A stretch of 42,080 nucleotides of DNA from Thermoproteota archaeon. GTDB taxonomy: Archaea > Thermoproteota > Thermoprotei_A > Sulfolobales > Acidilobaceae. Below are positions 16,394 to 25,327 of this stretch, piece after piece. The notes below the pieces were generated by a model that saw only the letters and a list, made by a program, of their open reading frames with translations, ran no database searches and had not been told where the DNA came from. The stretch's first letter is position 1; each line of letters begins with the position of its first letter. The stretch lies in contig JAUQQR010000006.1 in the NCBI GenBank assembly GCA_030549835.1, positions 11,465-53,544 of the forward strand, in the 5' to 3' direction. Position numbers and translations under genes: made by a program.

Positions 16394-17578
16394 CTATTTC
16401 TCCCATAAGTAGTGTTTTTGGGGGTTTGTGAGGCCTAATGCTGTTTCTAACTCTACTGTTTTAGTCTCCGATCTTAATATTGTGTATAGTTTTTTAAGCA
16501 TTGTAGTTTCAAGTCTTATATATCTATCTATATAGTCTATTGGTGCTGGTACTGAGTTTTGAGTTGAGTTTTCTATAGCATACTCTACAACATCATCTAC
16601 CATATTTCTAGGGTAGATGTCTAGTCTTGTAGTTTGCTGGAATATCTGGCTTCCTCTCTGTTTGTAGTAAACTATTGCTGTATTATTCATGTAATTACAT
16701 AGCTTCTCCATATATGTACCTGTAGGTGGGTTATCGCAAATCCTTACAATATCTATTATACTCGAGACTCTACGATTTAATCCTTTTATTAGTTCAAGGT
16801 ATTCTATTAAAGCTTTATAGAAGCTATCCATAACGATATATTCTCCAGGTTTAAGTATTAGACTTGATAGTAGCTTATCATTAATATTTAAAAGCTTACT
16901 ATCTAAACTCCAAGTGTTAAATATACGTGGTAATAGGAATCTACTTGATACTCTCTTAACAACACCAACAACTGGAATATTTAATTTTGAAGATTTACCT
17001 AAGAGCTCCACTAGAGCCCTAGATACCAGGGATGCTAGCCTACCTCCCCTTAACCTAGACCTATCAGCTAATAGGTCTATTGATTTAGCTGGATCATAGA
17101 AGTCTCTAATAGTAAAGAAGAATAAGCTACCATCAATCATAACCATATCAATACTCTCATCGAGCTTACCATATGCTGTTATAAGCTCTAAAAGCTTAGA
17201 GTCAAGCTCAACTTCTAACTGAAACCTACCTGATAACTCTCCAGCATTCTCTCTATGTATAACATATGTGACACCACAATCTCCAAGATATGGCGGTGCT
17301 GCAATTACATATCCTGAAATTATAACTGCTATAGTTCCAGCTACTAATTCTAGAGATGGTACCGTCCATGTACTATCAACAGCTAATATACTAGAGTATT
17401 TCCTAGAATATATACCATTGGATCTCTTTATATATAGTTTACCTCTAATACTATCAATATTAGCTTTAATAACTTCAACTCTAGACTCTATATCAGCTAA
17501 TATCTTCTTAGATACCTCTATAAAAGCTTGTAATAAGTCTGGGTTCTCAATACTTTCTTCATCTATATTATAATACAT
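16394..17578 (-). CDS. nurA: NurA-family nuclease, paralog 2
   Basis: The 394-residue protein keeps NurA motifs: ILAVDSTW (D68), an acidic residue pair around E122-E124, MIDGSLFFF (D149) and the VVGVVKRVSS strand. Near the C-terminus, where canonical NurA has Pro-Leu then His, it reads VPAPIDYIDRY, so Asp seems to replace His. It follows herA2 and overlaps it by 11 bases, the reverse gene order of the nurA1-herA1 pair. It should cleave DNA with HerA2, but the missing His leaves its activity uncertain. The start ATG at 17578 is the only nearby choice. Confidence 0.83.
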   Translation of the reverse strand: MYYNIDEESIENPDLLQAFIEVSKKILADIESRVEVIKANIDSIRGKLYIKRSNGIYSRKYSSILAVDSTWTVPSLELVAGTIAVIISGYVIAAPPYLGDCGVTYVIHRENAGELSGRFQLEVELDSKLLELITAYGKLDESIDMVMIDGSLFFFTIRDFYDPAKSIDLLADRSRLRGGRLASLVSRALVELLGKSSKLNIPVVGVVKRVSSRFLLPRIFNTWSLDSKLLNINDKLLSSLILKPGEYIVMDSFYKALIEYLELIKGLNRRVSSIIDIVRICDNPPTGTYMEKLCNYMNNTAIVYYKQRGSQIFQQTTRLDIYPRNMVDDVVEYAIENSTQNSVPAPIDYIDRYIRLETTMLKKLYTILRSETKTVELETALGLTNPQKHYLWEK

Positions 17579-19082
17579 CTCTAACTCTCACCAATATAGG
17601 TTTTCTAAGAGGATTACCTAGACCAGTAAAGAAGAATTCTCTAGGAGCTAGCATTGGTAGAGTATACTCCATAAACTGCACTCCTTCAAGCCACTTCTTA
17701 AGCTCCTCATAATCTGAAGATGACTGCATTCTAGAGAAGAATACTGTATTAATATTACCTCTAATATTAGGATCTAAATCTATTATCCTCTGCGAGGCAA
17801 TTATAACTCCAAAACCCCACTTCCTACCCTCACGTACAACTCTAGAAATCATAGACTCAGACTCTCCACAACCATGACATGCATAGTTATGAGCTTCATC
17901 GATAACAGCTATAGTATCAACTCTACTCCTGACCTCAACAATCCAATCCCATATATTCTTAAGAATCTGATAGATAATAAACCTCTTAGCAGTATACTCA
18001 GCTTCTCTCGAGAGATCAACTATAACAAGCCTACTCTTACCTGTAAGCACATTTCTAATAATATCACTTACAACGGTATTCCTAATATTTAAATAGTTCT
18101 CAAAGAACTTTCTCCCAACTCTTAGGGATATTAAGAGCTCAAGCTTCCTTATTGTAGTATCTCTGGCATTTAATTCTTTCATAGCGTTATATAGCGTATC
18201 TATAAATTTCTTAAAACTCCACTTAAACTTACCACTTTTACAATATTCTCTATACTTCTCTACAATATTCTCTATATCTATATCAGTCTTAATCTTTACT
18301 TGAGGCTTCGGGTTTGCCTCAATACCTTCACTTAGATATTTTATAATGGTGTAGTATACGTACTCCTCCTCATACTGCTTTAATCCTGAGTGGCTTGATA
18401 TTGTTTCAGCTATAACATCTGGATCTAATACTATCTTAGAAGCATCTACTAGTTCAACATTAATATTACTCCATCTACTTATATCGCTATAATCTAGCCC
18501 TGTATGGTCAAAGATTATAATCTTATAATTCGTCTTTGTTAGAACCTCTTCAACAATAGCTTTAACAAGTCTAGACTTACCAGTACCTGTAGCCCCAAGA
18601 ACTGCTACATGATAACTTAAAGATCTAGGATCCATAGCGATGCTAACATTAGAGAATTTGTGAGAACCGATATTTAAACCATCATGTACTCTTAAAATAG
18701 TAAGATTAGAACCATCAACTATAGCGTAAACCATACTACCAGGCCTAGGGATAGAGAAGCTAATCTCAACACCATTAACGGTAACTTCACCAATAATCTC
18801 GACATAACTATGCATTAAAGGGGCAGAGTATACATGACTAGAATCTGGGCTAAAATTAGTAGGAAGACTAGAAGCGTCAAGAGCATAATCCTTCTTAATA
18901 GAGCTCTTAACAATACCAAGATATAACCTATTCTCTTCGAAATCTCTAATAAAAACTAACATCTCATCCCTAACAAAATCTAAAGCATCCCTTGAAACCC
19001 TAATAGGAACAATAGAAGCTCTAGAACCAGATGTAACAATACCAATGAGTCTACCATAACTAGAAGAATCACCAATAGACAC
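17568..19082 (-). CDS. herA: HerA-type ATPase/translocase, paralog 2
   Basis: The 504-residue length is normal for HerA. The N-terminal ~145 residues form the HAS-barrel, Walker A is GATGTGKS at 163-170, Walker B is IAVIDEAHNY at 391-400, and RGNINTVFFSRM carries the intersubunit arginine. Just after Walker B a CHGC pair (402-405) sits in a short loop, unlike HerA1. HerA hexamers translocate DNA and gate NurA. Its stop lies inside the nurA2 start. The 225-base gap upstream holds its promoter and a small inverted repeat. Function as a DNA pump is firm; the specific pathway is not. Confidence 0.9.
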   Translation of the reverse strand: MSIGDSSSYGRLIGIVTSGSRASIVPIRVSRDALDFVRDEMLVFIRDFEENRLYLGIVKSSIKKDYALDASSLPTNFSPDSSHVYSAPLMHSYVEIIGEVTVNGVEISFSIPRPGSMVYAIVDGSNLTILRVHDGLNIGSHKFSNVSIAMDPRSLSYHVAVLGATGTGKSRLVKAIVEEVLTKTNYKIIIFDHTGLDYSDISRWSNINVELVDASKIVLDPDVIAETISSHSGLKQYEEEYVYYTIIKYLSEGIEANPKPQVKIKTDIDIENIVEKYREYCKSGKFKWSFKKFIDTLYNAMKELNARDTTIRKLELLISLRVGRKFFENYLNIRNTVVSDIIRNVLTGKSRLVIVDLSREAEYTAKRFIIYQILKNIWDWIVEVRSRVDTIAVIDEAHNYACHGCGESESMISRVVREGRKWGFGVIIASQRIIDLDPNIRGNINTVFFSRMQSSSDYEELKKWLEGVQFMEYTLPMLAPREFFFTGLGNPLRKPILVRVRDVL

Positions 19083-19228
19083 TAAGACGGCACCAAAATA
19101 TGCTAATTTTAGTACTTAATATAAGCAAATCTCAATATAAGGTAAGAAGAGACTCGTGAATGAAAATAATAGTAAGGGAAAGTAAGTAATCGATTAAATC
19201 TTAAATCTAAATATTTAAGAATTTTAAT

Positions 19229-19257
19229 GTGCACGTGCCACTTCTAATAGAAGCACA
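19229..19257. repeat. Imperfect stem-loop between SDR and herA2
   Basis: TGTGC (19229-19233) pairs with GCACA (19253-19257) and encloses a CTTCT/AGAAG hairpin. It lies 52 bases after the SDR stop and about 150 before herA2, both on the minus strand, so it could end the SDR message or regulate herA2. The stem is short. Confidence 0.25.
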
Positions 19258-19307
19258 AATTTTTCTCAAACAACATATTAGTATGAGAGGTTTTATCTAT
19301 GCACGAT

Positions 19308-20081
19308 TTATAATTGGCCGAATCCTCCATCTGCTATAATTGTTGTCCCTGTTATGTAACTTGCCTTATTTGATGCTAGGAATACTATGATGTTTGCAGC
19401 CTCTTCTGGTGTTCCCAGTCTTCCTAAAGCTATTCTTGACAGGTATCTCTCCCTCCATTTAGGTTCTTTAAGCCATGCCGTCATCTCAGTCTCTATAAAT
19501 CCAAACGCTACACCAACAACTCTAATATTATATTTTGAGAGCTCCATCGCTAAACTCCTAGTCAACCCTATTAATGCTGCTTTTGAGGCTACATAATTTG
19601 AGTTTCCAATGAGACCGTAGATTCCAGCTATTGATGAAACATTAACTATGATACCTCTCCTCCTCTCAATCATATGAGGTAATACTGCTCTAATACAATT
19701 CATTGCTCCTGTCAAGTTAACATCTAAGACCTTACGCCACACATCATCATCCATTTTCCAGCTCATAGCTGGGATAGCAATTCCAGCATTATTAACAAGG
19801 ATATCTACAGAGCCGAAGGTTTTGAGAGATTCATTAACTATCTTCACGCAGTCCTCAAAAATGCTAACATCAGCTTGAACACCTATAGCATTACCACCTA
19901 TAGCCTTAATCTCTTCAACAACTTTTAACATCTCATCTACACTCTTAGAAGCATTAACAACAACATTAGCTCCAAGCCTTGCAAACTCTAAAGCAGTAGC
20001 TCTACCAATACCCCTACTAGATCCAGTAACAATTACAGTACTACCATCAAACGATATCCAAGGATCCTTACACGACTTCAA
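19308..20081 (-). CDS. Short-chain dehydrogenase/reductase (FabG-like)
   Basis: The 257-residue protein is a canonical classical SDR: TGSSRGIG cofactor motif at residues 19-26, NNAG near 92, catalytic SS and YVASK in the VNVSSIAGIYGLIGNSNYVASK region, and a GTPEEAANIIVFLAS tail. It should reduce or oxidise a carbonyl/alcohol with NAD(P), in the cytoplasm. The substrate cannot be told from the sequence. Unlike the SDR at 7.7-8.5 kb, its catalytic residues are intact. It stands alone between the herA2-nurA2 unit and the AOR gene, with no overlap with either. Confidence 0.92.
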   Translation of the reverse strand: MKSCKDPWISFDGSTVIVTGSSRGIGRATALEFARLGANVVVNASKSVDEMLKVVEEIKAIGGNAIGVQADVSIFEDCVKIVNESLKTFGSVDILVNNAGIAIPAMSWKMDDDVWRKVLDVNLTGAMNCIRAVLPHMIERRRGIIVNVSSIAGIYGLIGNSNYVASKAALIGLTRSLAMELSKYNIRVVGVAFGFIETEMTAWLKEPKWRERYLSRIALGRLGTPEEAANIIVFLASNKASYITGTTIIADGGFGQL

Positions 20082-20226
20082 AGCTAATTACCTCTTACTT
20101 ACCCTCGCACTACCCTTAATCTTGGAATATTACGGAAAAGTTTAAGGAAATTATGGTATAGAAGGGCGAATATACATATATGGATAAAATTGTATTAAAT
20201 GATTATGAATGGTTTATGATCTAATT

Positions 20227-22041
20227 CTATATACTGATTATTTTAGACTCATTTATACTTAGTTTCTTAATTCTTTCTTGTGTTGGTATTCCTTTTTCAT
20301 CCCATCCCCTCATTTTATAATATGTGTTTAGAGCTCCTTCTACCTCTTCTCTTGTTAGTTTATACTCTTTCCCTTCAAATTCTACAGGTTCGTAGAATTT
20401 CTTTGGTAGCTGGTCTTTACTCTTATCTACGCCCATCTTACTGTTTATTAATCTTGTTAAAGTTACTATTCTTTCAGCAGTTTCTACTAGTTGCTCTGGC
20501 GTGTAGTTCCATCCTGTTATTATATTTAGGATCTCTGTCATATTCTGGAAGTTGTATATGTATCTACCAAATTTACATAGTAGAAGGGAGTCCATTAGTG
20601 CTCCTAAGTTTTCATATTCTACTATAGTTTTAACCTTCTCTTCAGCAAGACTAAGCCTTCCTCCAGCTCTTCCAGCTATGTCTATTGCGTAAGCCATTGT
20701 ACCCAGGTGATCTGCACCTCTCCCGGCTATAGAGTAGCCTAGAGCCATACCTCTTAATGTTCTAGGATCGTAGGCTGCAGGCTCTAGTCCTTTAACGTGT
20801 ACTGCTAAATCCTCAGCTCCTAATATTTTAGACGCTAATGCTACACCTTCAGCTAATATCTCTCCAAGCTTTCCTCTCCTATAAGCTATATTTACTATAA
20901 GCTCTCTAACCTTCTCGGGCTCACCCCAGCTAATCTTATAGTCTATTAAGCCTCTCCTTGAGAGGTCTATAGCGAATCCTATAACGTTACCAAGAGATAT
21001 AGAGTCCATTCCAAGCCTATCAGCTAAATCATTAAATACTATAATCCAGTCGGGGTCTACAATCCCAATATTACCTCCTAGAGCAAATATAGTTTCATAC
21101 TCAATATCAACTCTAACATTAAATTTTCTACTCTCAACAAGCCTATGACATGCAACACTACAATATAAACATGCACCAGCTTTAATAAAATAGCTCTTCT
21201 TCATACTAGACCACTCAATATTCTCCCACCCATCAACCCTAACCTTACTCCAGTAGTAACTTGGGAAGAAGCCAATACGATTAGCTATCTCAACAAGTCT
21301 AGGAGTACCTCCCTCACGCAGAGCTTTAGTTGTTGGATCTGGTAGAAGCTTCCTAGTTAAATCTTTAAGGTACTCATCAAACTTATCAGGATAAGCTATA
21401 TTAACAATTTTATCTACTGCTTTAAAAACAATAGCTTTAAGCCTCTTACTACCCATAACCGCTCCACCACCAGTTCTACCGAACTGCCTCCACCTATCAT
21501 GATTTATAGATGCAAATCTAACTAGATTCTCTCCAGCAGGACCAATAGCTAATATAGCAGTATCTCTACCATGATCTCTCTGTAGAATCTCCTCAGTCTC
21601 AATAGCATCAAGACCCCATAGGTGAGATGCACTCCTGAACTCTACACTCCCACCCTCAACTATGAGGTATAATGGATCACTACTAGAACCCTTAACCACT
21701 AAAGCATCAATACCAGAGAACTTCATGTAAGCTGCTAGGCTACCTCCAAGATTACTACCACCAAGGATACTGGTAAGTGGAGATCTAAAAGCAGACCATG
21801 CGCGTGAAGCCATAGGAATCCTAGTACCACCTAGTGGTCCAGAAGCGAATACTAGGAGATTACCTGGAGAGTAAGGCTCATAGTCCCATATACCATAATT
21901 GTAGAGTATATAATTAGATAAGCCTTTACCACCAATATAAAGCTTAGCTATATGCTCATTGAGATCTATAGTCTTAAAACTCCTACTAGATAAATCAACT
22001 ATAGTAATCCTACCAGTATAACCGTATAGCATTAAAAGCAC
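20227..22041 (-). CDS. Tungsten-containing aldehyde:ferredoxin oxidoreductase family protein
   Basis: The 604-residue length is right for the AOR family. The [4Fe-4S] ligands C291, C294, C298 and C489 match the spacing in Pyrococcus AOR, and the pterin-binding segments GGGAVMGSKR and RGADHLG are present. These enzymes oxidise aldehydes to acids, passing electrons to ferredoxin, and need tungstopterin. Which paralog type (AOR, FOR, GOR or other) cannot be decided. The start is ATG 22041. It is the likely tungsten enzyme of this region, in the cytoplasm, and is separate from the molybdoenzyme operon at 1-4.8 kb. Confidence 0.93.
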   Translation of the reverse strand: MLLMLYGYTGRITIVDLSSRSFKTIDLNEHIAKLYIGGKGLSNYILYNYGIWDYEPYSPGNLLVFASGPLGGTRIPMASRAWSAFRSPLTSILGGSNLGGSLAAYMKFSGIDALVVKGSSSDPLYLIVEGGSVEFRSASHLWGLDAIETEEILQRDHGRDTAILAIGPAGENLVRFASINHDRWRQFGRTGGGAVMGSKRLKAIVFKAVDKIVNIAYPDKFDEYLKDLTRKLLPDPTTKALREGGTPRLVEIANRIGFFPSYYWSKVRVDGWENIEWSSMKKSYFIKAGACLYCSVACHRLVESRKFNVRVDIEYETIFALGGNIGIVDPDWIIVFNDLADRLGMDSISLGNVIGFAIDLSRRGLIDYKISWGEPEKVRELIVNIAYRRGKLGEILAEGVALASKILGAEDLAVHVKGLEPAAYDPRTLRGMALGYSIAGRGADHLGTMAYAIDIAGRAGGRLSLAEEKVKTIVEYENLGALMDSLLLCKFGRYIYNFQNMTEILNIITGWNYTPEQLVETAERIVTLTRLINSKMGVDKSKDQLPKKFYEPVEFEGKEYKLTREEVEGALNTYYKMRGWDEKGIPTQERIKKLSINESKIISI

Positions 22042-22097
22042 ACCCTATACACATTATAATCTTTTAATTTTTAAAAATTATAAAATCTACTATAGAG

Positions 22098-23126
22098 CTA
22101 TTCTCTAATAATATTAGTTGTTAAGACATGCTCTAAAGGCTCCCTACCAGTTTCAGTATATGCTAGGACATATGATAGTAGATCTTTAAACTCTCTACGT
22201 GTAATCCTTGATGTATGATGCGGTATTGTTAGTGGCGTTGGATACCCCTCACTCGATAATAGTGTTAAATCAGCTATAATCTCCTCTACCTCCTCTCTAG
22301 AGGCCTTACCCGGTATTGTTACCTGGTAAAATCTCCCCCTTGGGTGTAGTCTAGCATATGTAAGTGTGTAGTATCGGCTAATCTTAGCGCCAGCTTTCCC
22401 CGCTTCTTCTATAGTTGTCTCTTTGAGTTTAAAGTATGGATTCTCATACCATATATATCCTGTATCTTGCTGTGAGATTTTATCAACGACTATGAAGTCT
22501 GGGACTCGTATAGCCTTATTGCCTAGAAGAGCTTTAACCCTATCCTCACCTGTAAGGTATGATTTACTTACACTTTTAGAAATAAATACTACCTTATACT
22601 TCTCTATTAAATCTCCTACTAGCTTAACCCTATCAACCCATAGACTATAAGATGATCTGGCTAGCTCCCCATATAGCCTCTTACTTACAAGTAGTGCTTC
22701 CACAAAGCTAGGGTATGAGCCATCGAATAGTATATATTCTATATTATCTACCCTACTAGAGGCGTTATAGGCTAACCTAGCTTCCAGAGTCTTAGCAGAG
22801 CTTGATATAATGGTGTCTTTTAACGTCTTAACCCCCCAACGCTCACCTAGAGTAATATAGCTAGCTATAGCATCACTATAGTAGCCTAATGTTTCACCTA
22901 CAGAATCATAGACTACTGAGACTCCCTGGATAGCATAGACTAGGAAGCCTCTAAGAACCTCATACTGCCTACTACTATCACATCCAACAACTCTAACCCT
23001 CCCAGATCCTCTAACATTAAACCACTCAATACCAGAGATACTCATATGGGAGTATAGGGTGAGCTCATCTCTAAAACTAGAACCCATATCGGTGAAAGCT
23101 TTAATTAAGCTACTTGTAGTAGGCAT
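22098..23126 (-). CDS. nurA: NurA 5'-3' nuclease, canonical paralog 3
   Basis: The 342-residue protein carries all expected catalytic positions: D50 in VVGCDSSR, E115, D135 in ILFDGSY, Y295 and the His pair 303-304 in GYPTPLTIPHHTSRI. These positions are close to those of the well-studied Sulfolobus enzyme. It is therefore the best candidate for the housekeeping NurA of end resection with HerA, Mre11 and Rad50, though none of those partners is beside it. The ATG at 23126 is taken; the AOR gene follows 56 bases downstream. Same strand, but no overlap. Confidence 0.9.
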   Translation of the reverse strand: MPTTSSLIKAFTDMGSSFRDELTLYSHMSISGIEWFNVRGSGRVRVVGCDSSRQYEVLRGFLVYAIQGVSVVYDSVGETLGYYSDAIASYITLGERWGVKTLKDTIISSSAKTLEARLAYNASSRVDNIEYILFDGSYPSFVEALLVSKRLYGELARSSYSLWVDRVKLVGDLIEKYKVVFISKSVSKSYLTGEDRVKALLGNKAIRVPDFIVVDKISQQDTGYIWYENPYFKLKETTIEEAGKAGAKISRYYTLTYARLHPRGRFYQVTIPGKASREEVEEIIADLTLLSSEGYPTPLTIPHHTSRITRREFKDLLSYVLAYTETGREPLEHVLTTNIIRE

Positions 23127-23359
23127 AGGATAAGCCCTAGAACATAGCTATATTGGATAGCGATAATATGCGTTAACTTAGATTAGTTAACAGTGGTCTT
23201 AATATCACATTTTAATAATAGGTAGACCTTTTAGGGTGTGCTCCTCTAGCTTCATATGATATAGTGTATATTTAAGATGTCTATTAATGTAGTATTAAAC
23301 GAATCATTAATAAGTGCATAAATCCCAGTAGGCACCCTATAATATCATAGGGTTTAGAA

Positions 23360-23662
23360 ATGGTTAAGGATAAGCTATTATTAAATGATATTATGGAGAT
23401 ATTAGGAGACGACCTAGGCAATGTAGACATTAGTGATGAGGAGTGGCTAGAATTAGAGTTGAGAATAACCCCATCACAACACATCTCAGAGTTAAAAGAA
23501 GTACTCCAAATGATATTAGGCCGTGCAGAGAATGAAAGCTATAGAGGAAACATAGATGAAGCTATTAGAATACTAGATTCAGCAAAACAAGTTATAGACG
23601 AGGTAATAATAATATTAAAAGCACACAAAGAGAGGAATAATACAAGACACACCGTCCAGTAA
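23360..23662 (+). CDS. Hypothetical acidic helical protein
   Basis: I do not recognise this 100-residue protein. The N-terminal half is strongly acidic (DIMEILGDDLGNVDISDEEW), and the second half is predicted helical (ESYRGNIDEAIRILDSAKQV), somewhat like a TPR-type helix pair. No membrane segment or cysteine is present. It starts with ATG and stands alone on the plus strand between nurA and a region carrying a 24-bp palindrome. The reading frame has normal codon use for the window, which supports a real gene. Confidence 0.6.
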   Translation: MVKDKLLLNDIMEILGDDLGNVDISDEEWLELELRITPSQHISELKEVLQMILGRAENESYRGNIDEAIRILDSAKQVIDEVIIILKAHKERNNTRHTVQ

Positions 23663-23685
23663 TCATTTAATCACTTAGCCTACTA

Positions 23686-23709
23686 TAAACTAAACTATAG
23701 TTTAGTTTA
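23686..23709. promoter_or_regulatory. 24-bp perfect palindrome (operator or terminator)
   Basis: Half-site TAAACTAAACTA is followed at once by its exact reverse complement, with no spacer. Each half is itself a tandem of TAAAC. It starts 24 bases after the stop of the hypothetical protein and ends 22 bases before a strong TATA-like box. A symmetrical DNA-binding site for a dimeric repressor is the likeliest reading; an AT-rich hairpin terminator is the alternative. Confidence 0.55.
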
Positions 23710-23731
23710 CATACTCAATCAAAATACTCGA

Positions 23732-23740
23732 TTTATAAAA
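23732..23740 (+). promoter_or_regulatory. TATA-like promoter with no assigned gene downstream
   Basis: tttataaaa is a good archaeal TATA box. Transcription should begin near 23760, yet the plus strand has no gene before the convergent dehydrogenase end at 23958. A tiny frame (ATG 23747 or 23746-23803, about 18 codons) begins before the expected start point. The remainder of 23663-23957 holds no other feature I can support. Confidence 0.4.
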
Positions 23741-23957
23741 ATATTATGATGAGTAGCTTCCTAAAGAAAGTGAAAGGCGAGGCTCAGTTATCCTATACTT
23801 GAAAAGTAGGGGTTTAACTATAAGCTTTCCTCTGTAGTCGGAGAATGTAATATACTAATATAATGTAGCTATAAAACACAAAGCAGCTGCATTTGGCGAG
23901 TGTTTTAGTAGATGGTGTGACATCTGGTAGTATTGAGCGTCCTCCTTATGGGTAAAG

Positions 23958-25193
23958 TTATATTCTTTCTAGTTTTATGTCTCCTTCTTTTCCCCATCCT
24001 ATTATAAGGTCTGCCCATGCTTTTGCTTCTTCTATTGTTTTGAAGTTGCTTTTTGATGGTATTTTTTCGTCGAATCCTCTTGTGTCGAATCCTTTTTCTC
24101 TTAGTATAGTCATTAGTCTCCATATTGTGTTTAGATCTTCTGATATGAAGTACTCTGTGTTTGGCTTGTATCCTAGGCCGTGGAATAGTATTTTCTTTGC
24201 TCCTCTATCTCTAGCTATTTTGGCTATTTTTTGTGCTAGGTGTTCTAGGTATGATTCGTTTACTATTATAGCTGTTTTTATTACTTCTGTTAATGGGTTT
24301 TCTTTCTGGAGTCTACGCATCCACATGTATAGCATTACTGTATCTTTTAGTAAGCACGGTCCCCCAGCGTAGCCTGGTCTGTATGGTTGGTAGCCGAATG
24401 GCTTTGTTGATGCTGCTTCTAGTGCTTCGTAGAAGTCTATGCTTGTATAGTCTACTATGCTCTTAAGTGATGATATGTAGGCTATATTTACGAATCTATG
24501 ACTATTCTCTATTAGTTTTGAGAGCTCAGCCTCCATAAGCCCGGTAATCTTGGCTACCTTAATTCCTAGCATTTCAGAGTATAGTTTGAGGCCTTCCCTA
24601 GTACTATCATCATTATAGCCTCCTAGAACTCTAGGTATATTAAATACATTCCACCTAGGATCCCCCGGGCTAATCCTCTCTGGAGAGTGTACAAGTAGTA
24701 TACTATCCCCGAGTTTAAGTTTAGAGTTGTTCTCGAGAGGTTCACCTAACCTCTCAACTGTCCCATTAGGATATATTGTAACCTCTGATGCTAATAGGAT
24801 CTTACCCTTAATAATATCTGCTAGAGACTTAGCTACAGAGCTTAGTGGGGTAAAGTCTATAGCGTCATCTAGACTCTTATCCTCACTTAATATAATCTCG
24901 ATTAGCCTTTTACCATAAGCTTTTAAAGGGGTATTAATGGCAATGATGAACTTATCGTAGCCTGAAGCTTCAGAGTACTCTGTTGAAGCCTTAATCCTAC
25001 TCTTAATGGTAGCCCAGTTAGATACAACATATGGATCTGTGACGTGGAGCCTACTATTAGTATTTATTGCCTCAACAACCCTACTATCAATATCGATTAC
25101 TAGAGTATCAAATCCCATTAAGGCAGCGTGAACAGCCATATTTAAGCCTACATATCCTCCACCAATAATAGCTAATCTCTTACTATCACTCAA
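23958..25193 (-). CDS. UDP-glucose/GDP-mannose dehydrogenase family (WecC-like) nucleotide-sugar dehydrogenase
   Basis: The 411-residue protein has the NAD-binding IIGGGYVG motif at 9-16, the middle domain with LLVHSPERISPGDP, catalytic C280 in GGPCLLKDT and a C-terminal UDP-binding domain (ILFHGLGYKPNTEY). It oxidises a nucleotide sugar (UDP-ManNAc, UDP-Glc or GDP-Man) to the uronic acid in two NAD-dependent steps. Products feed surface polysaccharide or N-glycan synthesis; a PMT-type glycosyltransferase lies 4.5 kb away. The specific sugar is not determined by sequence. Start ATG 25193. Confidence 0.92.
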   Translation of the reverse strand: MSDSKRLAIIGGGYVGLNMAVHAALMGFDTLVIDIDSRVVEAINTNSRLHVTDPYVVSNWATIKSRIKASTEYSEASGYDKFIIAINTPLKAYGKRLIEIILSEDKSLDDAIDFTPLSSVAKSLADIIKGKILLASEVTIYPNGTVERLGEPLENNSKLKLGDSILLVHSPERISPGDPRWNVFNIPRVLGGYNDDSTREGLKLYSEMLGIKVAKITGLMEAELSKLIENSHRFVNIAYISSLKSIVDYTSIDFYEALEAASTKPFGYQPYRPGYAGGPCLLKDTVMLYMWMRRLQKENPLTEVIKTAIIVNESYLEHLAQKIAKIARDRGAKKILFHGLGYKPNTEYFISEDLNTIWRLMTILREKGFDTRGFDEKIPSKSNFKTIEEAKAWADLIIGWGKEGDIKLERI

Positions 25194-25327
25194 AACTTAC
25201 ACCACATAACTTAACGCTCTACTTAGCCCTTTAAATAGATGATTATAGAGCCTCAATTAGAGACCTATAGATGCTATTAATATAACTTAAACTGTTGAAT
25301 CTAGGTTTTACTGGCTAGTATAGCCTC

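Noticed and set aside
23741-23800. C/D box sRNA starting at the ATGATGA near 23747
   Set aside because: A C-box-like word is present but no CTGA D or D' box is found at suitable distances.
23905-24123. 72-codon minus-strand frame rich in Arg and Lys
   Set aside because: It is a shifted frame of the nucleotide-sugar dehydrogenase 3' end and has no family resemblance.
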